A stretch of DNA of 33,434 nucleotides from Pelosinus fermentans (GCA_002434245.1 DJJR01000070.1:2536-35969); one strand, 5' to 3'. Positions 25,485 through 33,402 are shown, counted from the stretch's first letter. The notes: generated from the sequence alone by a model not told the origin. A program made the numbers and translations.

Positions 25485-26806
25485 TGAGCCAGTATTCAGA
25501 ACAAGTACGACATGTATGTTCTCTTGGTGCGCTGCAGTCTGTACTGGCTATTGACAGAGCTGTTCCCATACTTCATGCAGGGCCTGGCTGCGGGCAAAAA
25601 CTCTGGGGAGCCCTAGGATTTCAAAATGGATGCCAAGGATCTGGCTATGTTGGCGGGCATTCAGTGCCGTGTACCAATATTGGTGAGAAAGAAGTCATTT
25701 TTGGCGGTGATGATCGACTGAAAGAGATTGTTGGCAATTCACTTAAGATCATTGATGCTGATTTATTTGTTATATTAACAGGTTGTACCTCTGATATTGT
25801 TGGCGATGATACAGGGGAAGTAGCTCGTCGATTCCAAGAGCAAGGCAAACCCGTTATTTATGCCGAAACGGGTGGTTTTAAGGGAACAAATCTATTTGGG
25901 CATGAACTGGTAGTGGATGCTATTATTGACCAATATTTAAAACCTGCAAATACCGTGGAACCTGGTCTTATTAACATTTGGTCTGTTGTGCCTTATCAGG
26001 ACCCTTTTTGGGTTGGGAATTTAAAAGAAATAGAAAGTCTGATTGCCCAGTTGGGGCTGACACCCAATGTTATCTTTGGACCAGGTCCAGAAAAAGGATT
26101 GGAAGCTCTTGGAAAAGTACCGAAAGCACAATTAAATGTATTGATTTCTCCCTGGGTCGGGCTAAAGAATGTTCAGCATTTGGAGGAAAAATTTAACACG
26201 CCTTACTTACATTACCCCGTATTACCCATAGGACCGACAGAGACGGCTAAATTTTTAAGAACCGTAGGACAAAATGCGGGAGTAGAAGAAAAAAGAATTG
26301 AAAAAGTGATCCAGAAGAATGAAGCGGAGTATTATTATTACATTGAACGATCAGCAGATGTTCTACTGGAGACTCGGCTGCTTCCTAGACGTTTTATAAC
26401 GATTGCAGATAGTTTTTATGCACTGGGAATTTCCAAATTCTTAATCAATGATTTAGGACTTCTTCCTGAAAAACAATATATAACCGATGGTGTTTCCGAA
26501 GAATATCAAGACAGTATAACTGCCCAGTTTAAAAATTTTGCAGACGGGATTACTGCAGATGTAGTTTTTAACAGCGATGGCGGCTCCATACATGAAGATA
26601 TTCGAAAAATGAAGTTTCGCAGCAGACCATTGATTTTAGGAAGTGCATGGGATCGAGTACTTTCGGATGAAGTGAATGGATATCAGTTATCCGTTTCCAT
26701 GCCAGTAAGCGACCGTTTGGCTTTGAATCGTTCTTATGTTGGCTATCAAGGCGCACTGCGTTTAGTTGAAGATATCTATTCTATCGTTTTGTCAGATTTC
26801 CAGTAA
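25484..26806 (+). CDS. Nitrogenase-like component 1, K-like subunit (pair B)
   Basis: 440-aa partner of the pair B D-like subunit. The cysteines expected for the P-cluster are C12 (HVCSLGA), C36 (HAGPGCGQK) and C101 (TGCTSDIVGDD). AETGGFKGTNLFGHE and the C-terminal SDRLALNRSYVGYQGALRLVEDI are family marks. The 1-nt overlap with the previous stop repeats the layout of pair A. It is the last gene of the unit starting at leader copy 2; the next promoter follows 9 nt after its stop. Confidence 0.87.
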   Translation: MSQYSEQVRHVCSLGALQSVLAIDRAVPILHAGPGCGQKLWGALGFQNGCQGSGYVGGHSVPCTNIGEKEVIFGGDDRLKEIVGNSLKIIDADLFVILTGCTSDIVGDDTGEVARRFQEQGKPVIYAETGGFKGTNLFGHELVVDAIIDQYLKPANTVEPGLINIWSVVPYQDPFWVGNLKEIESLIAQLGLTPNVIFGPGPEKGLEALGKVPKAQLNVLISPWVGLKNVQHLEEKFNTPYLHYPVLPIGPTETAKFLRTVGQNAGVEEKRIEKVIQKNEAEYYYYIERSADVLLETRLLPRRFITIADSFYALGISKFLINDLGLLPEKQYITDGVSEEYQDSITAQFKNFADGITADVVFNSDGGSIHEDIRKMKFRSRPLILGSAWDRVLSDEVNGYQLSVSMPVSDRLALNRSYVGYQGALRLVEDIYSIVLSDFQ

Positions 26807-26814
26807 GAAGACTC

Positions 26815-26842
26815 TTGACAAGAAAATTAATTGCTGTATAAT
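26815..26842 (+). promoter_or_regulatory. Strong promoter before tandem leader elements
   Basis: Consensus TTGACA (26815-26820) and TATAAT (26837-26842) with a 16-nt spacer. Transcription would start near 26849, about 17 nt before leader copy 3. Confidence 0.8.
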
Positions 26843-26865
26843 GAAATAAATGTTATTATATTCTA

Positions 26866-26933
26866 GCTGATCAGAGAAGCTGAAGGCTAAAGTATTTTGC
26901 TGTTAGCAGAATACTTTAGCTTTTTTATTTTTT
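26866..26933 (+). promoter_or_regulatory. Leader attenuator element, copy 3
   Basis: GCTGA (26866-26870), mini-hairpin TCAG-AGAAG-CTGA (26871-26883) and AGGC (26884-26887). A long terminator stem follows (GCTAAAGTATTTTGCT with AGCAGAATACTTTAGC, loop GTT) and then six T. First of two elements in tandem before pair C. Confidence 0.78.
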
Positions 26934-26974
26934 AAATTAGGTATTAGCTAGAAAAATAATAAGGAAATTTAATC

Positions 26975-27059
26975 TATAATGAAGTTGACTGATCGGCAGA
27001 CCATGCCGAAGGCAAAGATAGTTCTTTCTGTATAGAAAAGAATTTTCTTTGCTTTTTTT
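26975..27059 (+). promoter_or_regulatory. Leader attenuator element, copy 4, with possible second promoter
   Basis: CTGA (26989-26992, preceded by A instead of G), mini-hairpin TCGGCA-GACCA-TGCCGA (26993-27009) and AGGC (27010-27013), then a terminator with outer arms GCAAAGA (27012) and TCTTTGC (27046) and seven T. A TATAAT stands at 26975-26980 without a good -35. If it is used, the RNA would start almost at the element, so read-through from copy 3 seems more likely as its source. Confidence 0.72.
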
Positions 27060-27092
27060 AATAAGTTAGAAAATAGTATTTTCTAACTTATT
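27060..27092. repeat. Perfect 16-bp inverted repeat before pair C
   Basis: AATAAGTTAGAAAATA and TATTTTCTAACTTATT are separated by one G. It begins right after the T-run of leader copy 4 and ends 32 nt before the ribosome binding site. In RNA it would be a long AU-rich hairpin at the new 5' region; in DNA it would be a dimer-binding palindrome. It is not followed by a T-run. Confidence 0.7.
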
Positions 27093-27136
27093 GATGCGAA
27101 CCATTTGCAGATAGTAATGATTATGGAGGCAAGTAT

Positions 27137-28477
27137 ATGAGCAATTTTATCGACAGACCACGTTATTTATGTACTATGGGAGGGGCGGTTTCAACGCTAA
27201 AAGCACTGCCGAGAGCGATCTCGATTATTCATGCAGCCGCTGGCTGCGGCGGTAATATCGGCAATGCATTAAACGGCGCTGCTGGCTACTTGGGAAGCGG
27301 ATATTGTGCTGGTCTAGCATTACCCAGTTCCAATGTTTATGAAAGAGATATTGTATTTGGTGGTGAAGAGCGATTAGAAGAGCAAATTGCCAGTACATTA
27401 GAAATTGTTGATGGAGATCTGTATTTTGTTGTTACAGGGTGTATGGTGGATATTATCGGCGATGATGCAGTGTCCGTAGCCAGACGATTTAATCAGCAGG
27501 GAAAACCGGTTTTTGCAGCTGAAACAGGGGGATTTAAAGGAAATGCATACAATGGATATGATATTGTTCTGAGCACATTATTTAGAGAATTTGTGGAAAA
27601 AAAACCAGTAAAAAATAAAAAGATTGTAAACTTATTCGGTTTGGTTCCTATCCAAGATGTATTTTGGAAGGGAAACTTAAATGTATTAAAGGATTTAATT
27701 CAAAAATTAGGATACAAAGTAAATACCTTTTTTGGTGAAGGAGAAACCATTGAAAATTTAAAACAAGCTGGTGAAGCTCATTTTAATATTGTGGTATCTG
27801 ACGTCTATGGAGTTAAATCGGCGAAAATATTTGAAGAAGTTCATGACGTGCCCTATATTGTTGCAAACTTGCCGATTGGTCCTGCTGGTACAAAAGAGTT
27901 CTTAGAGACAGTAGGCAAAGCGCTAGGGGTTGATGAGCTGCTGGTTTCAAATGTAATAGCAGAAGAAAAAGCCCGTTATTACAGCTATGTAGAACGGTTG
28001 GCTGATGTATACAATGATTTGGATTTTCAGCGTTATAGCGTAGTGGTTGCAGATGCAAATTATGCTCCAGCACTAACAAGATTTATTGCTGATGATTTAG
28101 GATGGCTGCCGGAATTAGTTGTAATTACAGATATTCTTTCCGAAGATGAGGAAAAGCTGGTCGCAGAGAAATTTACTGCGTTTTCATCCGGTGTCACTCC
28201 CAAAGTGGTGTTTGATACGGATACTTCCAATGTAAGCAAACATTTTAATAAAGCATGGCCGCGTAATAATAATAATCGCTATTTTAATGCTTTTAGTCCA
28301 GCATTTGTTTTTGGCAGCAGCTTGGACAGAGAATTTGCCGATAGCCTAGGAGCTGCTCATTTAAGTGTATCCTATCCCATATCCAACCGGGTTGTTTTGG
28401 ATCGTGCCTATTTAGGCTATAGCGGATCCTTACGTTTAATTGAAGATGTCATAGGATTATTAGTAGGAAGCAGATAA
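27137..28477 (+). CDS. Nitrogenase-like component 1, K-like subunit (pair C)
   Basis: 446-aa K-like subunit, clearly closest to the one in pair A (compare NFIDRPRYLCTMGGAVSTLK with HFIERPRFTCALGGAIATVT). P-cluster-type cysteines are C12, C37 (HAAAGCGGN) and C102 (TGCMVDIIGDD). Here the K-like gene comes first and the D-like gene second, the reverse of pairs A and B. GGAGG lies 8 nt before the ATG. It is the first gene behind the two tandem attenuators. Confidence 0.88.
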   Translation: MSNFIDRPRYLCTMGGAVSTLKALPRAISIIHAAAGCGGNIGNALNGAAGYLGSGYCAGLALPSSNVYERDIVFGGEERLEEQIASTLEIVDGDLYFVVTGCMVDIIGDDAVSVARRFNQQGKPVFAAETGGFKGNAYNGYDIVLSTLFREFVEKKPVKNKKIVNLFGLVPIQDVFWKGNLNVLKDLIQKLGYKVNTFFGEGETIENLKQAGEAHFNIVVSDVYGVKSAKIFEEVHDVPYIVANLPIGPAGTKEFLETVGKALGVDELLVSNVIAEEKARYYSYVERLADVYNDLDFQRYSVVVADANYAPALTRFIADDLGWLPELVVITDILSEDEEKLVAEKFTAFSSGVTPKVVFDTDTSNVSKHFNKAWPRNNNNRYFNAFSPAFVFGSSLDREFADSLGAAHLSVSYPISNRVVLDRAYLGYSGSLRLIEDVIGLLVGSR

Positions 28478-28492
28478 GAGGAGGATTTTTAT

Positions 28493-30001
28493 ATGGATTA
28501 TATTAAAGAAAAAGCACCACCTGTGCGGGAAGAACGATTGCGGGCTTGTAATGCATATGGTGGCTCTTGTGGAAATTTAGTAGAGAAGTCTAAAAAAGGA
28601 TGCCTGAATGGGATTAAAAGAAAGTTTTCCCAAACCCAAGGGTGTCAACTGAATCTAAGCTTGGCAATTATCAATACCATTCGAGATGCTGTCGTCATTG
28701 TTCATGGTCCTGTTGGCTGCGGCGGTGCTAGCCTGGCCCAGGCCGGTGTGAATAAGGGGTTTCAAAAACTACGGGATAGCAGTGCCCGAGGACTTCTATG
28801 GGTGAATACAAATATGGGGGAAAACGAGGTTGTCCAAGGGGGAGAGTCTAGGCTAAGAGAAGCTATATTGCATGCAGAAAAGGAGTTTCGCCCCAGTGCG
28901 ATTATCATTGTAAATAGCTGCGTACCAGCGATTATTGGTGATGACATTGATGGAGTTGTTGAGCAGGCACAAAAGGAAGTCAAAGCCAAAATCGTCCCTG
29001 TTCATTGCGAAGGATTTAAGACCAAGATCATGGCCAGTGCTTATGATGCTGTCTATCATGGCATACTTCGTAACTTAGTTCCTCACGAGAAAATCGTTCA
29101 GGATGAAAAAAGTGAATTAGAAGCATTGCAAGAAAAGTACCGCACAAGTCGCACAGTTAATGTATTGAATGTATCTTCTATGAGTCGTATTGATGAGTAT
29201 GAATTAGTCCGTTTATTGAAAGCAATTGACTTGGAATTAAATATTCTTCCTTGTTATGCTCATCCAAATGATTTTCAAAAAGCCACTGAAGCTGCTTTAA
29301 ATGTAAGCATTTGTGCTACTCATGATGATTATTTTGTAGAGCACTTAAAAGAAAAATATGATATTCCTTTTATTCTTCGTACGATTCCCATTGGTGTTAA
29401 ATATACCAATCGATGGATTTTAGATATTGCTAAATTCTTTGGAGCTGAAGAGGCTGCTCAGCGTTTTATTGATCAAGAAGTAAAACAGCTAGAAGAAGCC
29501 ATTGCTCCCTTTAGAGATATATTCAAAGGGAAGAGAGTATTAATTGGCGGTGGTGAAATTCGCGTTGTTGCCAATGCAGAACTATTACATTATTTGGGGT
29601 TTGAGATTATCGGACTAAGAGCATATCATTATGATCAATTTGCCGATGAAATGCTCGGTGAACAGGATATTATTACACAAATTCCTTTTAATGTTGCAAC
29701 AGGTCAACCTTTTGAACAGGCAAATCTAAATCACAATTTAAAGCCGGACTTATATGTTGGTCATGTGAATACGAATGTGTGGGCTGCCAAACAAGGAATT
29801 CCAGTAATACCTTTGTTTCACCAAAGTCAACTATTCTTAGGCTACACTGGAATTTACGAATTTGCCAGACGTTTAGCCAGAATACTGCGGAATCCTTCTT
29901 TTAATCGCAATTTAAAAGATAATGTTCATCTTCCTTACTTTGAAGAGTGGTATGACAAGGATGCCTTTTCCTATATTGATGAAAGCGAGCTGCAGGCCTA
30001 A
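28493..30001 (+). CDS. Nitrogenase-like component 1, D-like subunit (pair C)
   Basis: 502-aa D-like subunit related to that of pair A ([20 protein letters not shown] against SSMGRVDELELERLLHTLGL). P-cluster-type cysteines are C51, C76 (HGPVGCGG) and C143 ([11 protein letters not shown]). C274 in [10 protein letters not shown] aligns with the cofactor cysteine of NifD. Near the C-terminus [14 protein letters not shown] offers a histidine in the area of NifD His442, which the other two D-like subunits lack. GAGGAGG precedes the start, 15 nt after the K-like stop. The cysteine synthase gene follows by 19 nt, so they share a transcript. Confidence 0.88.
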   Translation: MDYIKEKAPPVREERLRACNAYGGSCGNLVEKSKKGCLNGIKRKFSQTQGCQLNLSLAIINTIRDAVVIVHGPVGCGGASLAQAGVNKGFQKLRDSSARGLLWVNTNMGENEVVQGGESRLREAILHAEKEFRPSAIIIVNSCVPAIIGDDIDGVVEQAQKEVKAKIVPVHCEGFKTKIMASAYDAVYHGILRNLVPHEKIVQDEKSELEALQEKYRTSRTVNVLNVSSMSRIDEYELVRLLKAIDLELNILPCYAHPNDFQKATEAALNVSICATHDDYFVEHLKEKYDIPFILRTIPIGVKYTNRWILDIAKFFGAEEAAQRFIDQEVKQLEEAIAPFRDIFKGKRVLIGGGEIRVVANAELLHYLGFEIIGLRAYHYDQFADEMLGEQDIITQIPFNVATGQPFEQANLNHNLKPDLYVGHVNTNVWAAKQGIPVIPLFHQSQLFLGYTGIYEFARRLARILRNPSFNRNLKDNVHLPYFEEWYDKDAFSYIDESELQA

Positions 30002-30020
30002 AAAAAAAGGAGTGGTATAT

Positions 30021-30950
30021 ATGTCCAAAATTGCAAATAGCGTAACAGATTTAATCGGTCAGACACCTTTGCTAAAGTTGAATCGAGTGGCAGAGGGAAC
30101 GGCAGCTGAAGTTGTCGTGAAACTTGAATTATTCAATCCAGGCGGCAGTATCAAAGATCGTATCGGTTTTAGTATGATCAAAGATGCAGAAGAAAAAGGC
30201 CTAATAAAAAAAGATACTGTAATCATTGAACCAACCAGTGGTAATACAGGGATTGCTTTGGCCCTTATTGCAGCAGCCAGAGGATATCGTTTAATCTTAA
30301 CCATGCCAGAAACAATGAGTACAGAAAGACGCAGCTTACTTAAGGTTTACGGTGCTGAATTGGTACTGACACCGGGCGCTGAGGGAATGAAAGGTGCTGT
30401 ACGTAAAGCAGAAGAATTAGCAGCTCAAATTCCAAATTCTTTTGTACCTCAGCAATTTAATAATCCTGCAAATCCTGAAATTCATCGAGCTACAACCGCA
30501 GAAGAAATTTGGGAGGATACGAATGGAAAAGTTGATATTGTCGTGGGAGGCGTGGGTACTGGTGGTACAATCACTGGTGTAGGTGAAAATCTAAAAAAAC
30601 GGAATCCCAATATTAAAATTGTGGCTGTAGAGCCTTTTGATTCTCCTGTTCTTTCGGGAGGCCAGCCGGGACCTCATAAAATTCAAGGGATTGGTGCTGG
30701 ATTTTTACCGAATGTATTGAATCTGGATATTGTAGATGAGATCTATAAAGTCAAGAATGAAGAAGCGTTAGAAATTGCTCAGCGATTAGCAAGAGAAGAA
30801 GGAATTCTCGTAGGCATTTCATCAGGAGCAAGTGCTTTTGCAGCGCTGCAGATTGCCAGTCGTCAGGAAAACCAAGGTAAGCTGATCGTTGCTGTACTCC
30901 CGGATACAGGTGAAAGATATATTAGTACGGCTCTGTTTGAGGATAATTAA
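30021..30950 (+). CDS. cysK: Cysteine synthase family PLP enzyme
   Basis: 309-aa O-acetylserine sulfhydrylase-type enzyme that joins sulfide (possibly another thiol) to an activated serine. The PLP lysine lies in [12 protein letters not shown], the substrate loop is [12 protein letters not shown], and the phosphate-binding loop is [13 protein letters not shown]. The C-terminal [10 protein letters not shown] and [10 protein letters not shown] segments match CysK. The start at 30021 is behind AAGGAGTGG; a longer frame lies inside the D-like gene. Sitting 19 nt behind a nitrogenase-like pair, it could capture the reduced sulfur product (inference). Confidence 0.93.
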   Translation: MSKIANSVTDLIGQTPLLKLNRVAEGTAAEVVVKLELFNPGGSIKDRIGFSMIKDAEEKGLIKKDTVIIEPTSGNTGIALALIAAARGYRLILTMPETMSTERRSLLKVYGAELVLTPGAEGMKGAVRKAEELAAQIPNSFVPQQFNNPANPEIHRATTAEEIWEDTNGKVDIVVGGVGTGGTITGVGENLKKRNPNIKIVAVEPFDSPVLSGGQPGPHKIQGIGAGFLPNVLNLDIVDEIYKVKNEEALEIAQRLAREEGILVGISSGASAFAALQIASRQENQGKLIVAVLPDTGERYISTALFEDN

Positions 30951-30977
30951 TACTAAGAATGAATAAGAATCAGTGGT

Positions 30978-31007
30978 CAAGTTTCTAATTATGGGAACTT
31001 GGCTTTT
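30978..31007 (+). terminator. Possible weak terminator after cysK
   Basis: CAAGTTTC pairs with GGAACTTG (one G-T pair) across an 8-nt loop, followed by GCTTTTGGTTT. The T-run is interrupted, so partial read-through into metN is likely. Confidence 0.5.
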
Positions 31008-31058
31008 GGTTTAGATTATGGAGATTACATCATTGTTGGTAAAGTGAGTTGAATACAA

Positions 31059-31838
31059 ATGATAAGGATTCAAGAATTAAGCAAGATGTATATAACACCC
31101 AGTTCCAAAACCGTTGCACTGGAAAATGTAAATCTGCAAATTCAGCAGGGGGATATCTTTGGTATTATCGGCTTTAGTGGCGCAGGAAAATCAACTCTAA
31201 TTCGCTGCTTAAATCGTTTAGAAGAACCTGATTCCGGAAAAATAATGATTGCGGGTCAAGATATTACTGCTATGAATAAAAAAGAATTACAATTGGCAAG
31301 AAGAAAGATCGGGATGATTTTTCAGCAATTCAACTTATTAGATGCGAAAACAGTATTTGAAAATGTAGCTTTTCCGTTACAGGTTTCGAATTACCCTAAA
31401 AAACAAATTAAAACTCGAGTAGAAGAGATTCTGGAGCTGGTTGGTTTAGCGAATAAGTCCAAGGCATATCCATTGCAGCTCAGCGGAGGACAAAAGCAAA
31501 GAGTCGGTATTGCACGTGCTCTTTCTAATGAACCGAGTGTGCTGCTTAGTGATGAAGCTACTTCGGCCCTTGATCCTCAAACAACCTATTCCATTTTAGA
31601 ATTATTAAAAGATATCAATCAAAAATTAGGGTTAACCATTGTTTTAATTACCCATGAATTAGACGTCTTAAAACATATTTGCAATCATATGGCTGTTATT
31701 GAGCATGGAAAAATAGTTGAAACAGGAGTAGTGGAAAAGTTCTTTTTAAATCCTGAAAGTGATACTGCTAAACGCTTTATTAGCATTCTTCAAGGGTTCC
31801 AAGAAAAAAGAGTATATAAGGAGGGAGAGGGCATTTGA
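31059..31838 (+). CDS. metN: Methionine-type ABC transporter, ATP-binding protein (short form)
   Basis: 259-aa importer ATPase. Walker [16 protein letters not shown], signature [15 protein letters not shown] and Walker [14 protein letters not shown]; the phrases [12 protein letters not shown] and [13 protein letters not shown] are typical of MetN. It ends at about 259 residues, whereas most MetN proteins have about 340 with a C-terminal NIL/ACT domain for methionine feedback. That sensor domain is absent, so the transporter may be uncontrolled by methionine or carry another sulfur compound. The ribosome binding site is weak (AAAGTGAG). It overlaps metI by 4 nt. Confidence 0.88.
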   Translation: MIRIQELSKMYITPSSKTVALENVNLQIQQGDIFGIIGFSGAGKSTLIRCLNRLEEPDSGKIMIAGQDITAMNKKELQLARRKIGMIFQQFNLLDAKTVFENVAFPLQVSNYPKKQIKTRVEEILELVGLANKSKAYPLQLSGGQKQRVGIARALSNEPSVLLSDEATSALDPQTTYSILELLKDINQKLGLTIVLITHELDVLKHICNHMAVIEHGKIVETGVVEKFFLNPESDTAKRFISILQGFQEKRVYKEGEGI

Positions 31839-32503
31839 ATGATGATGTATTAGACCTATTGTTTACTGGTCTTGGCGAAACTCTTTATATGGTATTATTA
31901 TCGACTCTTATTGCCTTGATTCTTGGATTGCCCTTGGGAATTATATTAGTTGCTACTGAAAAGGGGAACATTCTTGAATCGCCTAGAATTAATAAAGTAT
32001 TAGGTACCATTATTAATGTGGTACGATCCTTTCCTTCTATTATTTTAATTGTTGTGCTGCTTCCTTTGGCTCGATTTATTGTGGGGACGACATTGGGGGC
32101 AACAGCAGCTATTGTTCCCTTATCCATTGGTGCAGCGCCTTTTATTGCAAGAATTATTGAGAATAGCCTTAAGGAAGTCAGCTTTGGTAAAGTTGAAGCT
32201 GCGATGGCTATCGGAGCAAATCCTTTCACCATTATTACAAAAGTATTAATTCCAGAAGCTTTGCCATCTCTTATCCGTGGTCTAACGATTGCTGTTATCG
32301 GAATTACTGGCATGACGGCGGTTGCAGGAGCGATTGGTGCAGGAGGTCTGGGGAGTCTTGCTATACGATTTGGGTATATGAGATACCGAGATGATATTAT
32401 GCTGGCCACCATTGTAACGCTAGTTATTCTTGTTCAAGGTGTGCAATTTGCTGGAGATTATTTGGCTACCTGCATTAATCGGAAACGATACAAATTTGAT
32501 TAA
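31835..32503 (+). CDS. metI: Methionine-type ABC transporter, permease
   Basis: 222-aa membrane protein with five to six helices of the MetI type. [20 protein letters not shown] at the N-terminus, [20 protein letters not shown], and the ATPase-contact loop around [23 protein letters not shown] are visible. The start is TTG, overlapping the metN stop by 4 nt and preceded by AAGGAGGGAG. ATG codons just after are in another frame. The substrate-binding lipoprotein MetQ, normally next, is missing in the window. Confidence 0.9.
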   Translation: MNDDVLDLLFTGLGETLYMVLLSTLIALILGLPLGIILVATEKGNILESPRINKVLGTIINVVRSFPSIILIVVLLPLARFIVGTTLGATAAIVPLSIGAAPFIARIIENSLKEVSFGKVEAAMAIGANPFTIITKVLIPEALPSLIRGLTIAVIGITGMTAVAGAIGAGGLGSLAIRFGYMRYRDDIMLATIVTLVILVQGVQFAGDYLATCINRKRYKFD

Positions 32504-32699
32504 AGAGGCAGCGTTCAGTAAATTCAGTCCCCATACGATATGGATTTTTTGCAGGGTATCTGCTTTCGCCTTTTTTGGCTGGGGATCTTTGGTGTATGGC
32601 TAAAGGAGGACGGGGATTTGCAGTTATCTATGCCCTGTTGGAGTGCTGCAAAGTGGCAAAAGTAGATGACCAGGAGTCGTGATAAGGAGATTTGCAAGT

Positions 32700-33203
32700 A
32701 TGAAAGTAAAACAGGTTTTTTCAGCATATAATTTTCAAGAAAGAAATTCTTTGTGTAATCGATATTGCTCAGTATGCGGTGAAAAATGTGTGAAAAAAGA
32801 AGCGGGTGGAAGAGAAAGAGATAGTTGCCCTGCATGTGGCTTTGTTCATTATGAAAATCCTTCGCCAGCGGTATCCGTCTTGTTGGTAAAGGATGAAAAA
32901 GTACTTTTAGGCAAACGAGCTCATGGCAGCTTTAAAGAAGGGTTATGGTGTTTGCCTTGTGGATTTATTGAATTTGATGAAGATTTTCTAACAGCTGCAA
33001 GACGGGAAGTTCAGGAAGAAACAGGTCTTATCAGTGAGATCGAATCAATTATTAGCGTAATGTCTAATTATTTAACTCCTAATTTACATACCGTAGTAGT
33101 TGTTTTATTAGCTCATGTTATTGGTGGTGAACTTTCAATTGCATATAGCAAATCAAAATCGTATATAATGATTGTTAGGTATAATCTATATCTGAAGAAG
33201 TAA
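32700..33203 (+). CDS. Zinc-ribbon Nudix hydrolase, C-terminus apparently shortened
   Basis: 167-aa protein. An N-terminal zinc ribbon (C23, C26, C43, C46 in YCSVCGEKC and SCPACGF) precedes a Nudix domain with a complete Nudix box at about 88-110 (G, E94, R102-E103, E106-E107, G109). It would hydrolyse a nucleoside diphosphate linked to another group; the substrate cannot be told. After HVIGGELSI the usual D-x2-E and W-F segment is absent and the end (SKSKSYIMIVRYNLYLKK) looks unrelated, as if the last 20-40 residues were lost. Start ATG 32700 has GGAGA 9 nt upstream; a GTG at 32679 is less likely. Confidence 0.75.
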   Translation: MKVKQVFSAYNFQERNSLCNRYCSVCGEKCVKKEAGGRERDSCPACGFVHYENPSPAVSVLLVKDEKVLLGKRAHGSFKEGLWCLPCGFIEFDEDFLTAARREVQEETGLISEIESIISVMSNYLTPNLHTVVVVLLAHVIGGELSIAYSKSKSYIMIVRYNLYLKK

Positions 33204-33222
33204 AATAAAAAGCAAAGATCTA

Positions 33223-33251
33223 TTGACAGAATGTATATAGTCGTTTATAAT
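33223..33251 (+). promoter_or_regulatory. Strong promoter at the right edge
   Basis: TTGACA (33223-33228) and TATAAT (33246-33251) with a 17-nt spacer, a consensus promoter. Transcription would begin near 33258, about 38 nt before leader copy 5. Confidence 0.8.
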
Positions 33252-33295
33252 TCGAAAAAAGAGATAGTACTTTTAAACGATAATAACAAGAACTT

Positions 33296-33360
33296 GCTGA
33301 CTGGATAAACTAGAGGCAGATTTTTTCACTTTGAAAACTTCTGCCTCTAATTTTATTTTT
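33296..33360 (+). promoter_or_regulatory. Leader attenuator element, copy 5
   Basis: GCTGA (33296-33300), mini-hairpin CTGG-ATAAA-CTAG (33301-33313) and AGGC (33314-33317), then a terminator with arms AGAGGCAGA (33312-33320) and TCTGCCTCT (33340-33348), an inner TTTTC/GAAAA stem and a T-rich tail. The gene it should control lies beyond the window. Confidence 0.75.
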
Positions 33361-33385
33361 ATTTTCAATGCGCGAGGTAAAAACC

Positions 33386-33402
33386 CCCGACTTCCAGTCG
33401 GG
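33386..33402. other. GC-rich hairpin, possible IS200/IS605-type end or minus-strand terminator
   Basis: CCCGACT-TCC-AGTCGGG is a perfect 7-bp hairpin, followed by GTAG. On the minus strand it is followed by GGTTTTT and so reads as a terminator. Its form resembles subterminal hairpins at IS200/IS605 (tnpB) ends as I remember them. No transposase sequence is within the window, so this is tentative. Confidence 0.35.

Noticed and set aside
18208..27059. Leader elements as ANTAR two-hairpin targets
   Set aside because: Only one small hairpin precedes the terminator and its loop has 3-5 nt, not the hexaloop with fixed A and G.
18362..30001. A classical nif (N2-fixing) cluster
   Set aside because: No nifH, nifE/N, nifV or NifA-type genes are seen, the K-like proteins lack the long N-terminus, and the neighbours are sulfur genes.
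31885..32412. Long open frame opposite metI
   Set aside because: It is the antisense shadow of a strongly recognisable permease gene and has no family signs of its own.
32596..32682. 28-codon ORF between metI and the Nudix gene (begins MAKGGRGFAV)
   Set aside because: No ribosome binding site at proper distance and no recognisable family; it may be a remnant but cannot be supported.
18208..33360. Leader elements as S-box (SAM-I) or T-box riboswitches
   Set aside because: The long conserved cores of these families are absent; the elements are only about 20 nt before the terminator.
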